Source: Microbacterium gubbeenense DSM 15944 (lineage in GTDB: Bacteria; Actinomycetota; Actinomycetes; Actinomycetales; Microbacteriaceae). Taken from it: DNA of 64,000 bases. Location: assembly GCF_000422745.1 (NCBI RefSeq), contig NZ_AUGQ01000002.1, positions 300,048-364,047 of the forward strand, read 5' to 3'. The notes below the pieces were generated by a model. The model ran no database searches and was not told the origin of the DNA. It saw nothing but the letters and a program-made list of their open reading frames with translations. The translations under genes were made by a program, and so were the position numbers. Below are positions 55,151-63,095 of the stretch, piece by piece (within the stretch, counting starts at the first letter, position 1; each line of letters begins with the position of its first letter).

Positions 55151-55461
55151 CCGCTCCCACCGCTCTCAAAGCAAACTCAGAGAACGAAGTCGTTATCTGT
55201 TCGTTATAAACGATCGCGGGCTCGACCGATCCGCATCCTGACGCCGATCCGCGCCGATCCGCCCCCGCTCTCAGGTTCGGTGCCTTTTTCGGCGCCCCAC
55301 CCGCCGAAATCGGCGGAAATCGGGGCGCTTCTTCGGAATCATTCAGATTCTCGTTACATCCTCGGCACCTGGCGTTCCGGTCGAGCCACAGTCGTCTGCG
55401 ACCTACCGCGATCTGCGGGTCCGTGCGCCATCCGCTGATACGACTCTGGACCAACGACTGT
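55151..55461 (+). other. 311-base gap with a nested stem-loop ahead of the transglycosylase gene
   Basis: GCGCCCC (55292-55298) pairs with GGGGCGC (55322-55328), enclosing CCGCC/GGCGG (55301-55305, 55312-55316). No gene fits here. The start contains A/T-rich AACGAAGTCGTTATCTG. I looked for a c-di-AMP (ydaO) riboswitch, common before actinobacterial wall hydrolases, and did not find its conserved core. The rest shows nothing I can name. Confidence 0.4.
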
Positions 55462-56316
55462 ATGACCTCTGACAAGCTCCCCCTGCTCACCCCGTACCCG
55501 CGCCCCAACCACGTGCGCCGCCTCCGTCAGGAGCGCGAGCGCCGCCGGGGTCGCATCGGCATCTTCGCGTCAGCGGCCGTCGGCATCGTCGCGATCGGCG
55601 GCGGAACCGTCGCCTTCGCCACCGAATCCCCTGCCCAGAGCGAAGCCGCGCAGACGCAGCTCGCGACAGCCGAGACCGCGGAGAAGGCGCAGGACGTCAT
55701 CGACTCGGCCAACGCGCTGCTGGAGCGCGCCGACACGGAGGCCGTCGACGCGTCTACCCTCACGGGATACGTCGACTACCTCGAGGGCTACGAGTCGATG
55801 CCCGACGAGGTCGCCGTGGATGCAGCCGAGAAGACTGAAGCCGAGGTGGCATCGGTCACCGACGACATGACGGCGTACGAGGACGAGCAGGCGGCACTCG
55901 AGAAGGAGAAGGCCGAGCAGAAGGCCCGCGAGAAGCAGCAGGCCGAGGAAGCTGCGGCCGCCGAGGCGGAGGCCGCAGCCGCCGCCGAGGCTCAGGCCGC
56001 CGCCAACACCGTCGAGGGTGCGAAGGCGAGCGCGCGCGACATCATGATGTCCACGTACGGCTGGGGCGACGACCAGTTCGCGTGCCTCGATTCGCTCTGG
56101 ACCAAGGAATCGGGCTGGAACTACCAGGCGTCGAACCCGTCGAGCGGCGCGTACGGCATCCCGCAGTCGCTTCCCGGCAGCAAGATGGCCACGGTCGCCG
56201 ACGACTGGGAGACCAACGCCACCACCCAGGTCACCTGGGGCCTCGACTACATCTCGCGCGCCTACGGCGTTCCGTGCTCGGCCTGGGGCCACAGCCAGGC
56301 CGTGAACTGGTACTGA
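55462..56316 (+). CDS. Secreted SLT-type transglycosylase with coiled-coil
   Basis: This 284-residue protein has an N-terminal basic stretch and one membrane/signal segment (IGIFASAAVGIVAIGGGTVAFA, residues 32-53), an Ala/Glu-rich helical region with a coiled coil (about 60-185), and a compact C-terminal lytic-transglycosylase-like domain (194-284). Glu216 in LWTKESGWN is the likely catalytic acid, followed by SGAYGIPQSLPGSKM and two cysteines (208 and near 275) that could bond. It probably remodels peptidoglycan. The ATG at 55462 is preferred over an upstream in-frame codon since MTSDKLPLL fits known relatives. Confidence 0.85.
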   Translation: MTSDKLPLLTPYPRPNHVRRLRQERERRRGRIGIFASAAVGIVAIGGGTVAFATESPAQSEAAQTQLATAETAEKAQDVIDSANALLERADTEAVDASTLTGYVDYLEGYESMPDEVAVDAAEKTEAEVASVTDDMTAYEDEQAALEKEKAEQKAREKQQAEEAAAAEAEAAAAAEAQAAANTVEGAKASARDIMMSTYGWGDDQFACLDSLWTKESGWNYQASNPSSGAYGIPQSLPGSKMATVADDWETNATTQVTWGLDYISRAYGVPCSAWGHSQAVNWY

Positions 56317-56331
56317 GCCGCGCCGCGGGCT

Positions 56332-57090
56332 TCAGGAGTAGTACAGCGCGACGGGTTTGCCGTCGATCTCGCGCACCTCGACCTCGGTGTCATAGACCTC
56401 GCGCAGCACCTCCGGGCGCATGATCGCATCGCGCGAGGCGTCGGCGACGATCCGGCCGTCTCGCATCGCGACGATGCGGTCGCTGTAGGTCGATGCGAAG
56501 TTGATGTCGTGCAGCACGATGACCACGCGCTTGCCGAGCTCGTCGGCCATGCGCCGGATGAGCCGCATGATCTCGGTCATGTGCTTCAGGTCGAGGTTGT
56601 TCAGCGGCTCGTCGAGCAGCACGTACTTCGTATCCTGCGCGAGCACCATCGCGATGAATGCCCGCTGCCGCTGGCCGCCCGACAGCTCGTCGAGGAACCG
56701 CGTGCGCAGGTCGCCGAGCGACAGATACGCCAGCGCCTCCTCGATCTTGTCGCGATCGACCGAGGTCAGCCGCCCGCGCGAGTGCGGAAACCTGCCGAAC
56801 TCCACGAGATCCTCGACCGTCAGCCGCGCGGCGATGTGGTTGTCCTGGCGCAGCACCGCGATCGTGCGGGCGAGCTCGCCCGGTGACGCCATGCGCACGT
56901 CCTGACCGTCGACCGACACGGATCCGGCGTCGGGCGCGATCAGTCGCCCCACGAGCCCGAACAGGGTCGACTTGCCGGCGCCGTTCGGACCGATGAGCGA
57001 GACGACGCCCTCCTCGCCGAACGACGTGGTCACGTCATCGAGCACCGTGGATCCGCCGTAGCGCTTTGTCGCGCCTTCGAGCACGATCAT
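56332..57090 (-). CDS. Siderophore ABC importer ATP-binding protein
   Basis: This 252-residue FecE/FepC-type ATPase has Walker A LIGPNGAGKSTLFG, Q-loop LRQDNHIAARLTVEDLVEFGR, signature DELSGGQRQRAFIAMVLAQ and Walker B YVLLDEPLNNLDLKH, with the H-loop VVIVLHDINFA. NNLDLKHM is frequent in iron-chelate importers. It is the last gene of the substrate-binding protein-permease-permease-ATPase operon and overlaps the permease stop by four bases (ATGA). Confidence 0.94.
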   Translation of the reverse strand: MIVLEGATKRYGGSTVLDDVTTSFGEEGVVSLIGPNGAGKSTLFGLVGRLIAPDAGSVSVDGQDVRMASPGELARTIAVLRQDNHIAARLTVEDLVEFGRFPHSRGRLTSVDRDKIEEALAYLSLGDLRTRFLDELSGGQRQRAFIAMVLAQDTKYVLLDEPLNNLDLKHMTEIMRLIRRMADELGKRVVIVLHDINFASTYSDRIVAMRDGRIVADASRDAIMRPEVLREVYDTEVEVREIDGKPVALYYS

Positions 57091-58073
57091 CGCGCCCCCT
57101 TTCTGAGAACGAGGTAGAGGAAGAACGCGCCGCCCGCGAACTCGATGACGGTCGAGAGCGTGCCGTTCCATCCGAGCATCCGCTCGATCACGAGCTGCCC
57201 GCCGAGTAGGCACAAGAGCCCGAGCAGCACGGCGGTCGGCAGCGTCCAGCGGTGCCGGAAGCTGCCCGCATACGAGTAGGCCAGGTTCGCAACGATCAGC
57301 CCGAAGAACATGATCGGCCCGACGAGCGCGGTCGAGGCCGCGACCATGACCGACACGACGAGGAACAGCATCATCACGAGCCGGCGGTGATTGACGCCGA
57401 GGCCGACGGCGACGGGCTCGCCGAGCGTGAGCACGTCGAGCTGCGACAGCAGGGGCACGAGCACCGCGCACGCGCCCATGACGAGCACCGCGGTGAACGT
57501 CAGCAGCGTCGGATCCGGTCGTGTCAGCGAGGCGAACATCGCATCGGTCACGACCTGGAAATCGAGCGGATCGAGCATGCGCTGCATCCACTCGGTGAAG
57601 CTGCGGAAGAACGTGCCGAGCACGATTCCGACGAGCAGCATCAGGTGGATCGAGCGCCGCTTGCCGGCGAACAGCCACGTGAACAGGAACACGCTGAACG
57701 CCACCATCACGACGACCTGCAGGATCCACAGCAGCAGGCTGTCGGCCGAGAGGAAGCCGGCCGCGCCGAACAGGAACACCATGAGCGTCGTGATCAGGCC
57801 GTAGAAGGCGTCGAAGCCCATGATCGACGGGGTCAGGATGCGGTTCTGCGTGATCGTGTGGAACACGACCGTCGACGCCCCCACCGCGACGGCGACGACC
57901 GCCATCGCCGCGATCGTGAGCCCGCGCACCTTCGCCGCGAACAGGAAGGATCCGGGAACGTCGGTGAGCAGGTAGAGCGCCGCGAGCAGCGCGACGACGC
58001 CCGCAAGGGCGAGGATCCGCGCGCCCGGGCGGCGCCAGAGGCGCGGCTTCTCGGCGATAACGTCAGTGGACAC
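57087..58073 (-). CDS. Iron-chelate ABC importer permease
   Basis: This 328-residue FecCD-family permease has eight to ten membrane segments and QNRILTPSIMGFDAFYGLI near the coupling region, plus ALVGPIMFFGLIVANLAY. GTG start at 58073 with AGGAGGGG just upstream; it overlaps the other permease gene by 11 bases. Together with the partner permease it forms the transmembrane pathway for a ferric siderophore. Confidence 0.92.
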   Translation of the reverse strand: MSTDVIAEKPRLWRRPGARILALAGVVALLAALYLLTDVPGSFLFAAKVRGLTIAAMAVVAVAVGASTVVFHTITQNRILTPSIMGFDAFYGLITTLMVFLFGAAGFLSADSLLLWILQVVVMVAFSVFLFTWLFAGKRRSIHLMLLVGIVLGTFFRSFTEWMQRMLDPLDFQVVTDAMFASLTRPDPTLLTFTAVLVMGACAVLVPLLSQLDVLTLGEPVAVGLGVNHRRLVMMLFLVVSVMVAASTALVGPIMFFGLIVANLAYSYAGSFRHRWTLPTAVLLGLLCLLGGQLVIERMLGWNGTLSTVIEFAGGAFFLYLVLRKGAR

Positions 58074-59064
58074 GTCCCCTCCTTCGCAACAGCAGCCAGA
58101 GGAAGAGACCGGCACCGACGATGCCGACGACGACCGACAAGGGCATCTCGTATGGGAATCGCACGACGCGCGCGACGATGTCGCAGGCGACGACGAAGAC
58201 CGCTCCGAGCCCCGCGACCCACGGGATCGAGCGGCGTACGTTGTCGCCGATCATGAGGCTGACGATGTTCGGCACGACGAGCCCGAGGAATGGCAGCACG
58301 CCGGCCGTGACGAGCACGCAGGCCGTGATGACCGCGACGATGACCATGCCCACCGCCACGACGCGGCGATAGTTCAGCCCGAGGTTCGTCGCGAACTCCT
58401 CGCCGAGCCCGATGACACTGAAGCGGTCGGCGGCAATCCACGCGATGATCATCATGAGCGCCGCGATCCAGAGAAACTCGTAGCGCCCGCGCATGACGGT
58501 CGCGAACGATCCCTGCATCCACTGGCCGAGCGCCTGCAGGAGGTCGAGCCGGTACGCGAAGAAGGTCGTGACCGCGCCGACGACGCCGCCGAGCATGATG
58601 CCGACGAGCGGCACGAGCACGAGCGTGCGCACGGGGACGAAGCGGATGATCCGGAGGAACACCCACGTGCCGAGCAGCGCGAAGACCGAGACGAACGCCA
58701 TGCGCGGCAGGATCGCCATCCCCGGCCACAGCACGAGCGCCGTCATCATGCCGAGCGACGCGAACTCGGTCACGCCGGTCGTCGACGGCTCGACGAACTT
58801 GTTGCGCACGAGCATCTGCATGATGAGGCCCGCGATGCCGAGCGCGGCGCCGGAGAGCAGCAGCGCGACGGTGCGCGGGACCCGGCTGGCCGCGAGCAGG
58901 AACAGCGCGCCGTCATCGCCGGAGGCGACGCCCGATACCGTGACTTCGCTCGACGCGCCGATGAACAGACTGACGCCTGCCAGCAGCACGATCAGCACGG
59001 CGATGAGCACCCCCACCCAGGTTCGCCGGGTGAGGGTGCTCTTCGCGGAAGTCAGCTCAGGCAA
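58063..59064 (-). CDS. Iron-chelate ABC importer permease
   Basis: This 333-residue FecCD-family permease has the family segment SRVPRTVALLLSGAALGIAGLIMQMLVRNKFVEPSTTGVTEFASLG and the later VLPFLGLVVPNIV. The TTG start at 59064 overlaps the TGA of the substrate-binding protein gene (eight bases), with GAAGG six bases upstream, so its translation is coupled. Gene order and overlaps show one operon from 60079 to 56332. Confidence 0.92.
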   Translation of the reverse strand: MPELTSAKSTLTRRTWVGVLIAVLIVLLAGVSLFIGASSEVTVSGVASGDDGALFLLAASRVPRTVALLLSGAALGIAGLIMQMLVRNKFVEPSTTGVTEFASLGMMTALVLWPGMAILPRMAFVSVFALLGTWVFLRIIRFVPVRTLVLVPLVGIMLGGVVGAVTTFFAYRLDLLQALGQWMQGSFATVMRGRYEFLWIAALMMIIAWIAADRFSVIGLGEEFATNLGLNYRRVVAVGMVIVAVITACVLVTAGVLPFLGLVVPNIVSLMIGDNVRRSIPWVAGLGAVFVVACDIVARVVRFPYEMPLSVVVGIVGAGLFLWLLLRRRGRVH

Positions 59065-60079
59065 CGCCTGCCTTCATGTCATCGATCATGATCTGCGCCG
59101 TCTCGAGTCCGCCGAACACGACGTACCAGGCAACCGGATCGAGGTAGACGATGTGGTCGTCCTGCGACGCGCGCGTCGAATGCACGATCTCATTATCGAG
59201 CACGACCTCGGCCGACTGCGTCCCCTCCTCGCCCGTGGCCGCGTTGCGGTCAGTGACGAACAGGTACTCGGGGTCGTACTCCTTGAGGAACTCGAACGAC
59301 ACGGGCTCGCCGTGGGTCGCGCCCTCGATGTCGTCGGTGACGGGGGCGACGCCGAACACGTCGTAGACGAGGCCGCCGCGCAGGTTGCGGCCCGAGTAGT
59401 CACCCTCGGACGGCTTGAGCGCACTGAGGCTGTCGCCCGAGACCATCACGCTGAGGCCGCTGTCGATGTCGGCCGTGAGCTCGGTGACCTCGTCGATCTG
59501 CGCCTCGATGTCGGCGACCGCGTCGGCGGCCTCGTCCTCGACGCCGAGCACCTCGCCGAGGAACGCGGTGTTGCGCTCGAGGGTCTCCTGGAAGGATCCC
59601 TCCGACGACAGGTTCACCGTCGGCGCGATGTCGCTGAGCGCGTCGTACAGCGTCGCCGAGCGGCCCGCGACGATGATGAGCTCGGGCTGCGCGGCCTCGA
59701 TCTCGAGCAGGTCGGCCTCGAAGAGCGTGCCCGCGTTGATGGCGTCGTCCGCGACGAAGTCGGAGAGGTAGTCGGGCACCGAGTCGAGCGGGGCCCCGAC
59801 GACCGGCGCACCGCCGAGCGTGCCCCACGTGTCGAGCGAGGCCATGTCGAAGATGACGACGTTCTCGGGGTTCTTGGGCACCTCGACCGTGACGTCCTCG
59901 TACACGGGATCCTCGTCCTCACCCGCCGTGTTGTTCTGGAACGAGAACGACACGGTCTCGCCCGCTCCCTCGCCGCCGACGGCGGCCTCCGCCTCGTCCG
60001 CGTTCGATGCGCAGCCCGCAAGGACGAGCGCGGATGCGGCGACGACGGACAGTGCGGCCAGCGGACGGATCAGCTTCAT
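59057..60079 (-). CDS. Siderophore-binding lipoprotein (ABC importer)
   Basis: This 340-residue substrate-binding protein has a lipobox LAGC at residues 22-25 and a FepB/BtuF-like two-lobe domain: NPENVVIFDMASLDTWGTLG at the first lobe, PELIIVAGRSATLYDALSDIAPTVNLS between lobes and YDPEYLFVTDRNAA in the second. ALKPSEGDYSGRNLRGG resembles ferri-siderophore binders of the catecholate/FatB type. It is exported and lipid-anchored outside the membrane. Regulation is likely by the iron box at 60179-60197. Confidence 0.93.
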   Translation of the reverse strand: MKLIRPLAALSVVAASALVLAGCASNADEAEAAVGGEGAGETVSFSFQNNTAGEDEDPVYEDVTVEVPKNPENVVIFDMASLDTWGTLGGAPVVGAPLDSVPDYLSDFVADDAINAGTLFEADLLEIEAAQPELIIVAGRSATLYDALSDIAPTVNLSSEGSFQETLERNTAFLGEVLGVEDEAADAVADIEAQIDEVTELTADIDSGLSVMVSGDSLSALKPSEGDYSGRNLRGGLVYDVFGVAPVTDDIEGATHGEPVSFEFLKEYDPEYLFVTDRNAATGEEGTQSAEVVLDNEIVHSTRASQDDHIVYLDPVAWYVVFGGLETAQIMIDDMKAGVA

Positions 60080-60175
60080 GGGTTCGCTCCAGCGTTGTTG
60101 AGGGCACGCCGAATAACGCGCTCTCATGGATGGGGATCCGAGTGTGCGACGGTGGCTGAACGCACCCGCTGCAGG

Positions 60176-60217
60176 AAGTTAGGCAAGCCTCACTCGGCTG
60201 TAGGTAGGCTAACCTAA
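60176..60217. promoter_or_regulatory. Two IdeR/DtxR-like iron boxes over divergent promoters
   Basis: TGTAGGTAGGCTAACCTAA (60199-60217) matches the consensus TTAGGTTAGSCTAACCTAA at 15 of 19 bases and contains the -10 TAACCT (60210-60215) of the siderophore-interacting protein gene. TTAGGCAAGCCTCACTCGG (60179-60197) matches at about 12 and touches a minus-strand -10 TAACTT (60176-60181) facing the importer operon. Iron-loaded repressor would block both. Confidence 0.75.
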
Positions 60218-60222
60218 GTTCT

Positions 60223-61014
60223 ATGACGTCGTCCAATCCCGTGACCGAATCGTTTTCGCTCGAGAAGCAGAGCCTCGACCTGCGCTTCCGGAGCGCGACC
60301 CTCGCATCGCGCGAGCACCTGACCGACTCGTACGTCAGGGTGCGACTCACGGGCGATGAGCTCGAGGGCTTCGGGTCCGCGGGTCACGACGACCACATCC
60401 GCATCTTCCTGCCTGAGCAGCCCCCGGCCTCGGTCGAGGAGATGCGCGAGGCGCCGAGCCGCGAGTTCACGCCGCTCGAGTGGGGCACCGACCCCGAGGG
60501 CGTGCACTACCTCGACCTCGAGTTTGCGCTGCACGGCGACGAGGGCGTCGCGAGCGCGTGGGCGCAGCACGCACCGATCGGATCCGTCATCGGCATCGGC
60601 GGCCCGCGCGGTTCGCGCATCATCTCGGGCTCGCCCGACGGATGGCTGCTCGCGGGCGACGAGACGGCGGTCGCGCAGATCCGTCGCTACGCGGCGCTCA
60701 TCCCCGAGGGCGCGCCCGCGGTGATCCTCGTGGAGGTCCGCAACGCCGGCCACCAGATGGCGATCGACGCGCCCGTTCCCGTCGAGTACATCAACCGCGG
60801 ATCCGCGTTCCCGGGCACGGCGCTCGCCGACGCGATCGCGAACCTGGACGCCGACGACAAGCCGGGCGAGGATCCGTTCGTGTTCGTCGCCGCGGAGAAG
60901 TCGATCGTGAAGCCCGCACGCGCGCTCGCCGCGCGCTGGGGCGTCGACACCGACCGCGCGATCATCAAGGGTTACTGGAAGTCGAAGGACACCGAGTACC
61001 ACGCCGCCGACTGA
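60223..61014 (+). CDS. Siderophore-interacting protein (ViuB-type flavin reductase)
   Basis: This 263-residue reductase has an FAD-binding barrel (SYVRVRLTGDELEGF, HDDHIRIFLPEQ, HYLDLEFALHGDEGVASAWA) and an NAD(P)H-binding domain with LLAGDETAVAQIRRYAALIP and the family ending KGYWKSKDTEYHA. It frees iron from imported ferri-siderophores by reduction. It is divergent from the importer operon, with an iron box across its -10, which lies seven bases before the ATG, so it is probably leaderless and iron-repressed. Confidence 0.94.
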   Translation: MTSSNPVTESFSLEKQSLDLRFRSATLASREHLTDSYVRVRLTGDELEGFGSAGHDDHIRIFLPEQPPASVEEMREAPSREFTPLEWGTDPEGVHYLDLEFALHGDEGVASAWAQHAPIGSVIGIGGPRGSRIISGSPDGWLLAGDETAVAQIRRYAALIPEGAPAVILVEVRNAGHQMAIDAPVPVEYINRGSAFPGTALADAIANLDADDKPGEDPFVFVAAEKSIVKPARALAARWGVDTDRAIIKGYWKSKDTEYHAAD

Positions 61015-61023
61015 CCGCGGCGC

Positions 61024-61611
61024 TCACTCGCCTTCGGGGTGGAAGAACGCTTCCCAGTCACCGAACTCAGGGATGTCGAACCAGTTCACCGACACATCGA
61101 CTTCCTCGAACTCGCGCGTTGTCACCGCGTCAGCTTCACCCATCGGGGCGCGCTGGTTCGTGTCTTCCTTGACGTAGCCGTTCTCGCGGAAGATCGTCAT
61201 AACGCTGCCGATGCTCTTGCGCAGCGGCCAGAAGCCGTCTTCGTCGGGATACCCGTAATACGCGATCGTGCCGAGGAACACGCGCTCGGTCGATGGAGTC
61301 TCCTGCTGTTCGCCTTCCGCATACGCACGCCACGTGTACGACGCGACCACGGTGCCGTGCTGGTTCAGCTTCTCGAGTTCCATGCCGTTCGCACGCGGCC
61401 CGACGCGCAGGTAGGAGCGCGGGCGATCTTCACCATCTGCCAGGCGGACGACGCCGATGAATCCGTTCTCACGATCGCGGGGGTCGCGTCCGTATCGAGC
61501 CCGGGCCTCGTCTTCGGTCAGCGAGTTCTTCGTGAAGTACAGACCCCACTCGCGGTCGTCGGACTCGGGTCGCGCGGAGACCTGCGTCGCGTAGAAATAG
61601 CTCGGTGACAT
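61024..61611 (-). CDS. Unrecognised protein at the end of the toxin/immunity island
   Basis: I recognise no family for this 195-residue acidic soluble protein. It lacks signal or membrane segments and is rich in Asp, Glu and Tyr (EWGLYFTKNSLTEDEARARYG; VSVNWFDIPEFGDWEAFF). Small, acidic, soluble proteins after polymorphic toxins are often immunity proteins, so that is a reasonable guess. It is the last gene of the minus-strand island and is convergent with the siderophore-interacting protein gene. Its base composition is lower in GC than the core genes. Confidence 0.6.
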   Translation of the reverse strand: MSPSYFYATQVSARPESDDREWGLYFTKNSLTEDEARARYGRDPRDRENGFIGVVRLADGEDRPRSYLRVGPRANGMELEKLNQHGTVVASYTWRAYAEGEQQETPSTERVFLGTIAYYGYPDEDGFWPLRKSIGSVMTIFRENGYVKEDTNQRAPMGEADAVTTREFEEVDVSVNWFDIPEFGDWEAFFHPEGE

Positions 61612-61617
61612 CGCGGC

Positions 61618-61827
61618 CTAATTGTACTCGTGACCGCTCGGGTCGCGGATGATGATCGGAGGGTCGAAGGAGTTGGCGTATTCGATGACCTCGCGCGGGA
61701 TCGGCCCATTCTGGGCGACCCGGCGCGCTGGCGTCGGATCCGCTGGGTTGGATTCCCGCGGGCTCCGCGCCAGCTGCCGCGGAGTGAGGGCGTCTCGCGG
61801 GGTCCGACTCGACGGACGCCCGTGACT
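61618..61827 (-). pseudogene. Open fragment ending in a plausible C-terminus, no start
   Basis: In the same frame as the end of the adjacent remnant, about 69 codons run to a TAG at 61618. The last part reads GPIPREVIEYANSFDPPIII and looks like a real protein end, but no start codon or ribosome site is visible. It may be the 3' remnant of another island gene. Confidence 0.35.
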
Positions 61828-62100
61828 TCAGTCGCCCGCGGGTACGTGGGCGATGCTGATCGTGGTGACGGTGTCGTCCGTGTAGTTGAACATGACGAAC
61901 CGGCCGCGTTCGGTGTACAGATCCACGTCGGCGAGCGACTCTTGCGGGGTTCCGAGCGCGGCCGTGACGTCGGCGCGGGTCGCGATACGCGGTAATGGTC
62001 GGCTCAGCCACGAGCCGGAAGAAGCTCGTGTCGACGGTGCCGTCGGGCACGAGCACCTCGACGCCGCCCCCGATTGATAGCGAGCGGCGAATACTGGTCA
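61828..62100 (-). pseudogene. Frameshifted remnant of an island gene
   Basis: Reading leftwards, a frame gives VLVPDGTVDTSFFRLVAEP from about 62056. After a shift near 61985-62000, another frame gives ATRADVTAALGTPQESLADV, then LYTERGRFVMFNYTDDTVTT, ending at TGA 61828. Both halves look like one coding sequence, so a single indel (mutation or sequencing error) has broken it. There is no clear start. The family is not known to me. Confidence 0.5.
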
Positions 62101-62676
62101 GGCCGGGTCGTAGAGGTAGCCGACGACCTCGGGAGTACCCGCGAGCTGCATGATGATCGCCATGTGCTCGTACGCGCCCATGATCTGCAGGTTCGAGCTC
62201 GCGGGAGATCCTCCGAGCGCCAGCAGAGGAACGTAGCCGTAGCAGTCTTCGTGGGCGGGGATGCCGTCGCGCCCAGCCGCTTCACGGTAGGGCGCCCGCT
62301 CGAACAGGGCGTCGAGGGTGGAGCCGTCCTGCAACAGGCGCGTGAGCCCTTCGAGGGTGACGTTCTCGGGGATCACGTGGATCGTGCCGCCGCGGAGCTT
62401 GTAGAAGATGAAAGCACCCTGCGCCCATGCGATGACATCGGCCATGCCAGTGACGAACATCGTTATGGCCCCGTCGGGGAGCGGAATGACACCCTCGAGC
62501 ATGTCGGCGGCGCGTTGGGGGTCGACGACGCGCACGAAGCCATCGTCGCCGATGCCGCCCGCGCCCCACGTGCGCCACATCTCAGCGGCACCGTCGGGCG
62601 CTGTCGCCTCGAACGCAGCGATCGTGTCGTTCGAGATGGGCGCGTGTGCGTCGAACTCGGCAAACTCGATGGTCAT
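62098..62676 (-). CDS. Tdi1-like immunity protein (GAD-like plus DUF1851)
   Basis: This 192-residue soluble protein begins MTIEFAEFDAHAPISNDTI. It shows the GAD-like N-terminal part (FEATAPDGAAEMWRTWGAGGIGDDGFVRVVDPQ) and a DUF1851 C-terminal part (ITMFVTGMADVIAWAQGAFIFYKLRGGTIHVIPEN, then ALGGSPASSNLQIMGAYEHMAII). This domain pair defines Tdi1, which neutralises the Agrobacterium DNase toxin Tde1. The ATG overlaps the stop of the upstream 129-residue gene (ATGA). With an Ntox15 toxin gene in the same operon, its role as immunity protein is well supported. Confidence 0.8.
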   Translation of the reverse strand: MTIEFAEFDAHAPISNDTIAAFEATAPDGAAEMWRTWGAGGIGDDGFVRVVDPQRAADMLEGVIPLPDGAITMFVTGMADVIAWAQGAFIFYKLRGGTIHVIPENVTLEGLTRLLQDGSTLDALFERAPYREAAGRDGIPAHEDCYGYVPLLALGGSPASSNLQIMGAYEHMAIIMQLAGTPEVVGYLYDPA

Positions 62677-63062
62677 TCGTCCTCCCCCAGAAGAACGTCG
62701 AGTCGGATACCCACGAGCTCGAACGGATCGAACCACGTGCGGAGAACCTCGGGTGCGAGCTTGTCGCGCTTCTGCAGCGCGAAAACGGCCGTTTCGTAGG
62801 CGGTTTGAGCCTGACCGACGACGCGAAGCGGCAACGCGTCAAGCGCGGCGCCGAATTCGGCTCCGATCGACTGGACCGCACGCTTTTCGAGGGCTGAGCG
62901 TTCCGCGGCCGACATCGAGTTCTCCACCGCCCCGATAGTCTCGCGCTTCTTCTCCCCCAGGTCTCGTCCGCGCATCACCACCGTCGTCCAATCATCTACG
63001 GTGAGGGAGTTGGCGGCGGCAACGAAGCGCTGCGCCGGAAGGCCCAGGTCGAATTTCGTCAT
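62673..63062 (-). CDS. Unknown protein between toxin and immunity genes
   Basis: This 129-residue soluble, mostly helical protein (MTKFDLGLPAQRFVAAANSL, VVMRGRDLGEKKRETIGAVE, ...) matches no family I know. It lies 33 bases after the toxin gene and overlaps the immunity gene by four bases, so it is made with both. It could be a second immunity factor, a chaperone or an adaptor for secretion. No cysteines, signal or membrane segments are seen. Confidence 0.7.
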   Translation of the reverse strand: MTKFDLGLPAQRFVAAANSLTVDDWTTVVMRGRDLGEKKRETIGAVENSMSAAERSALEKRAVQSIGAEFGAALDALPLRVVGQAQTAYETAVFALQKRDKLAPEVLRTWFDPFELVGIRLDVLLGEDE

Positions 63063-63095
63063 ACTGTCCTCGTCGGGAAGTCGATAGTTCGGCTG

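Noticed and set aside
55151..55461. c-di-AMP (ydaO) riboswitch before the transglycosylase
   Set aside because: The conserved GGG-rich core sequences are not present in the gap.
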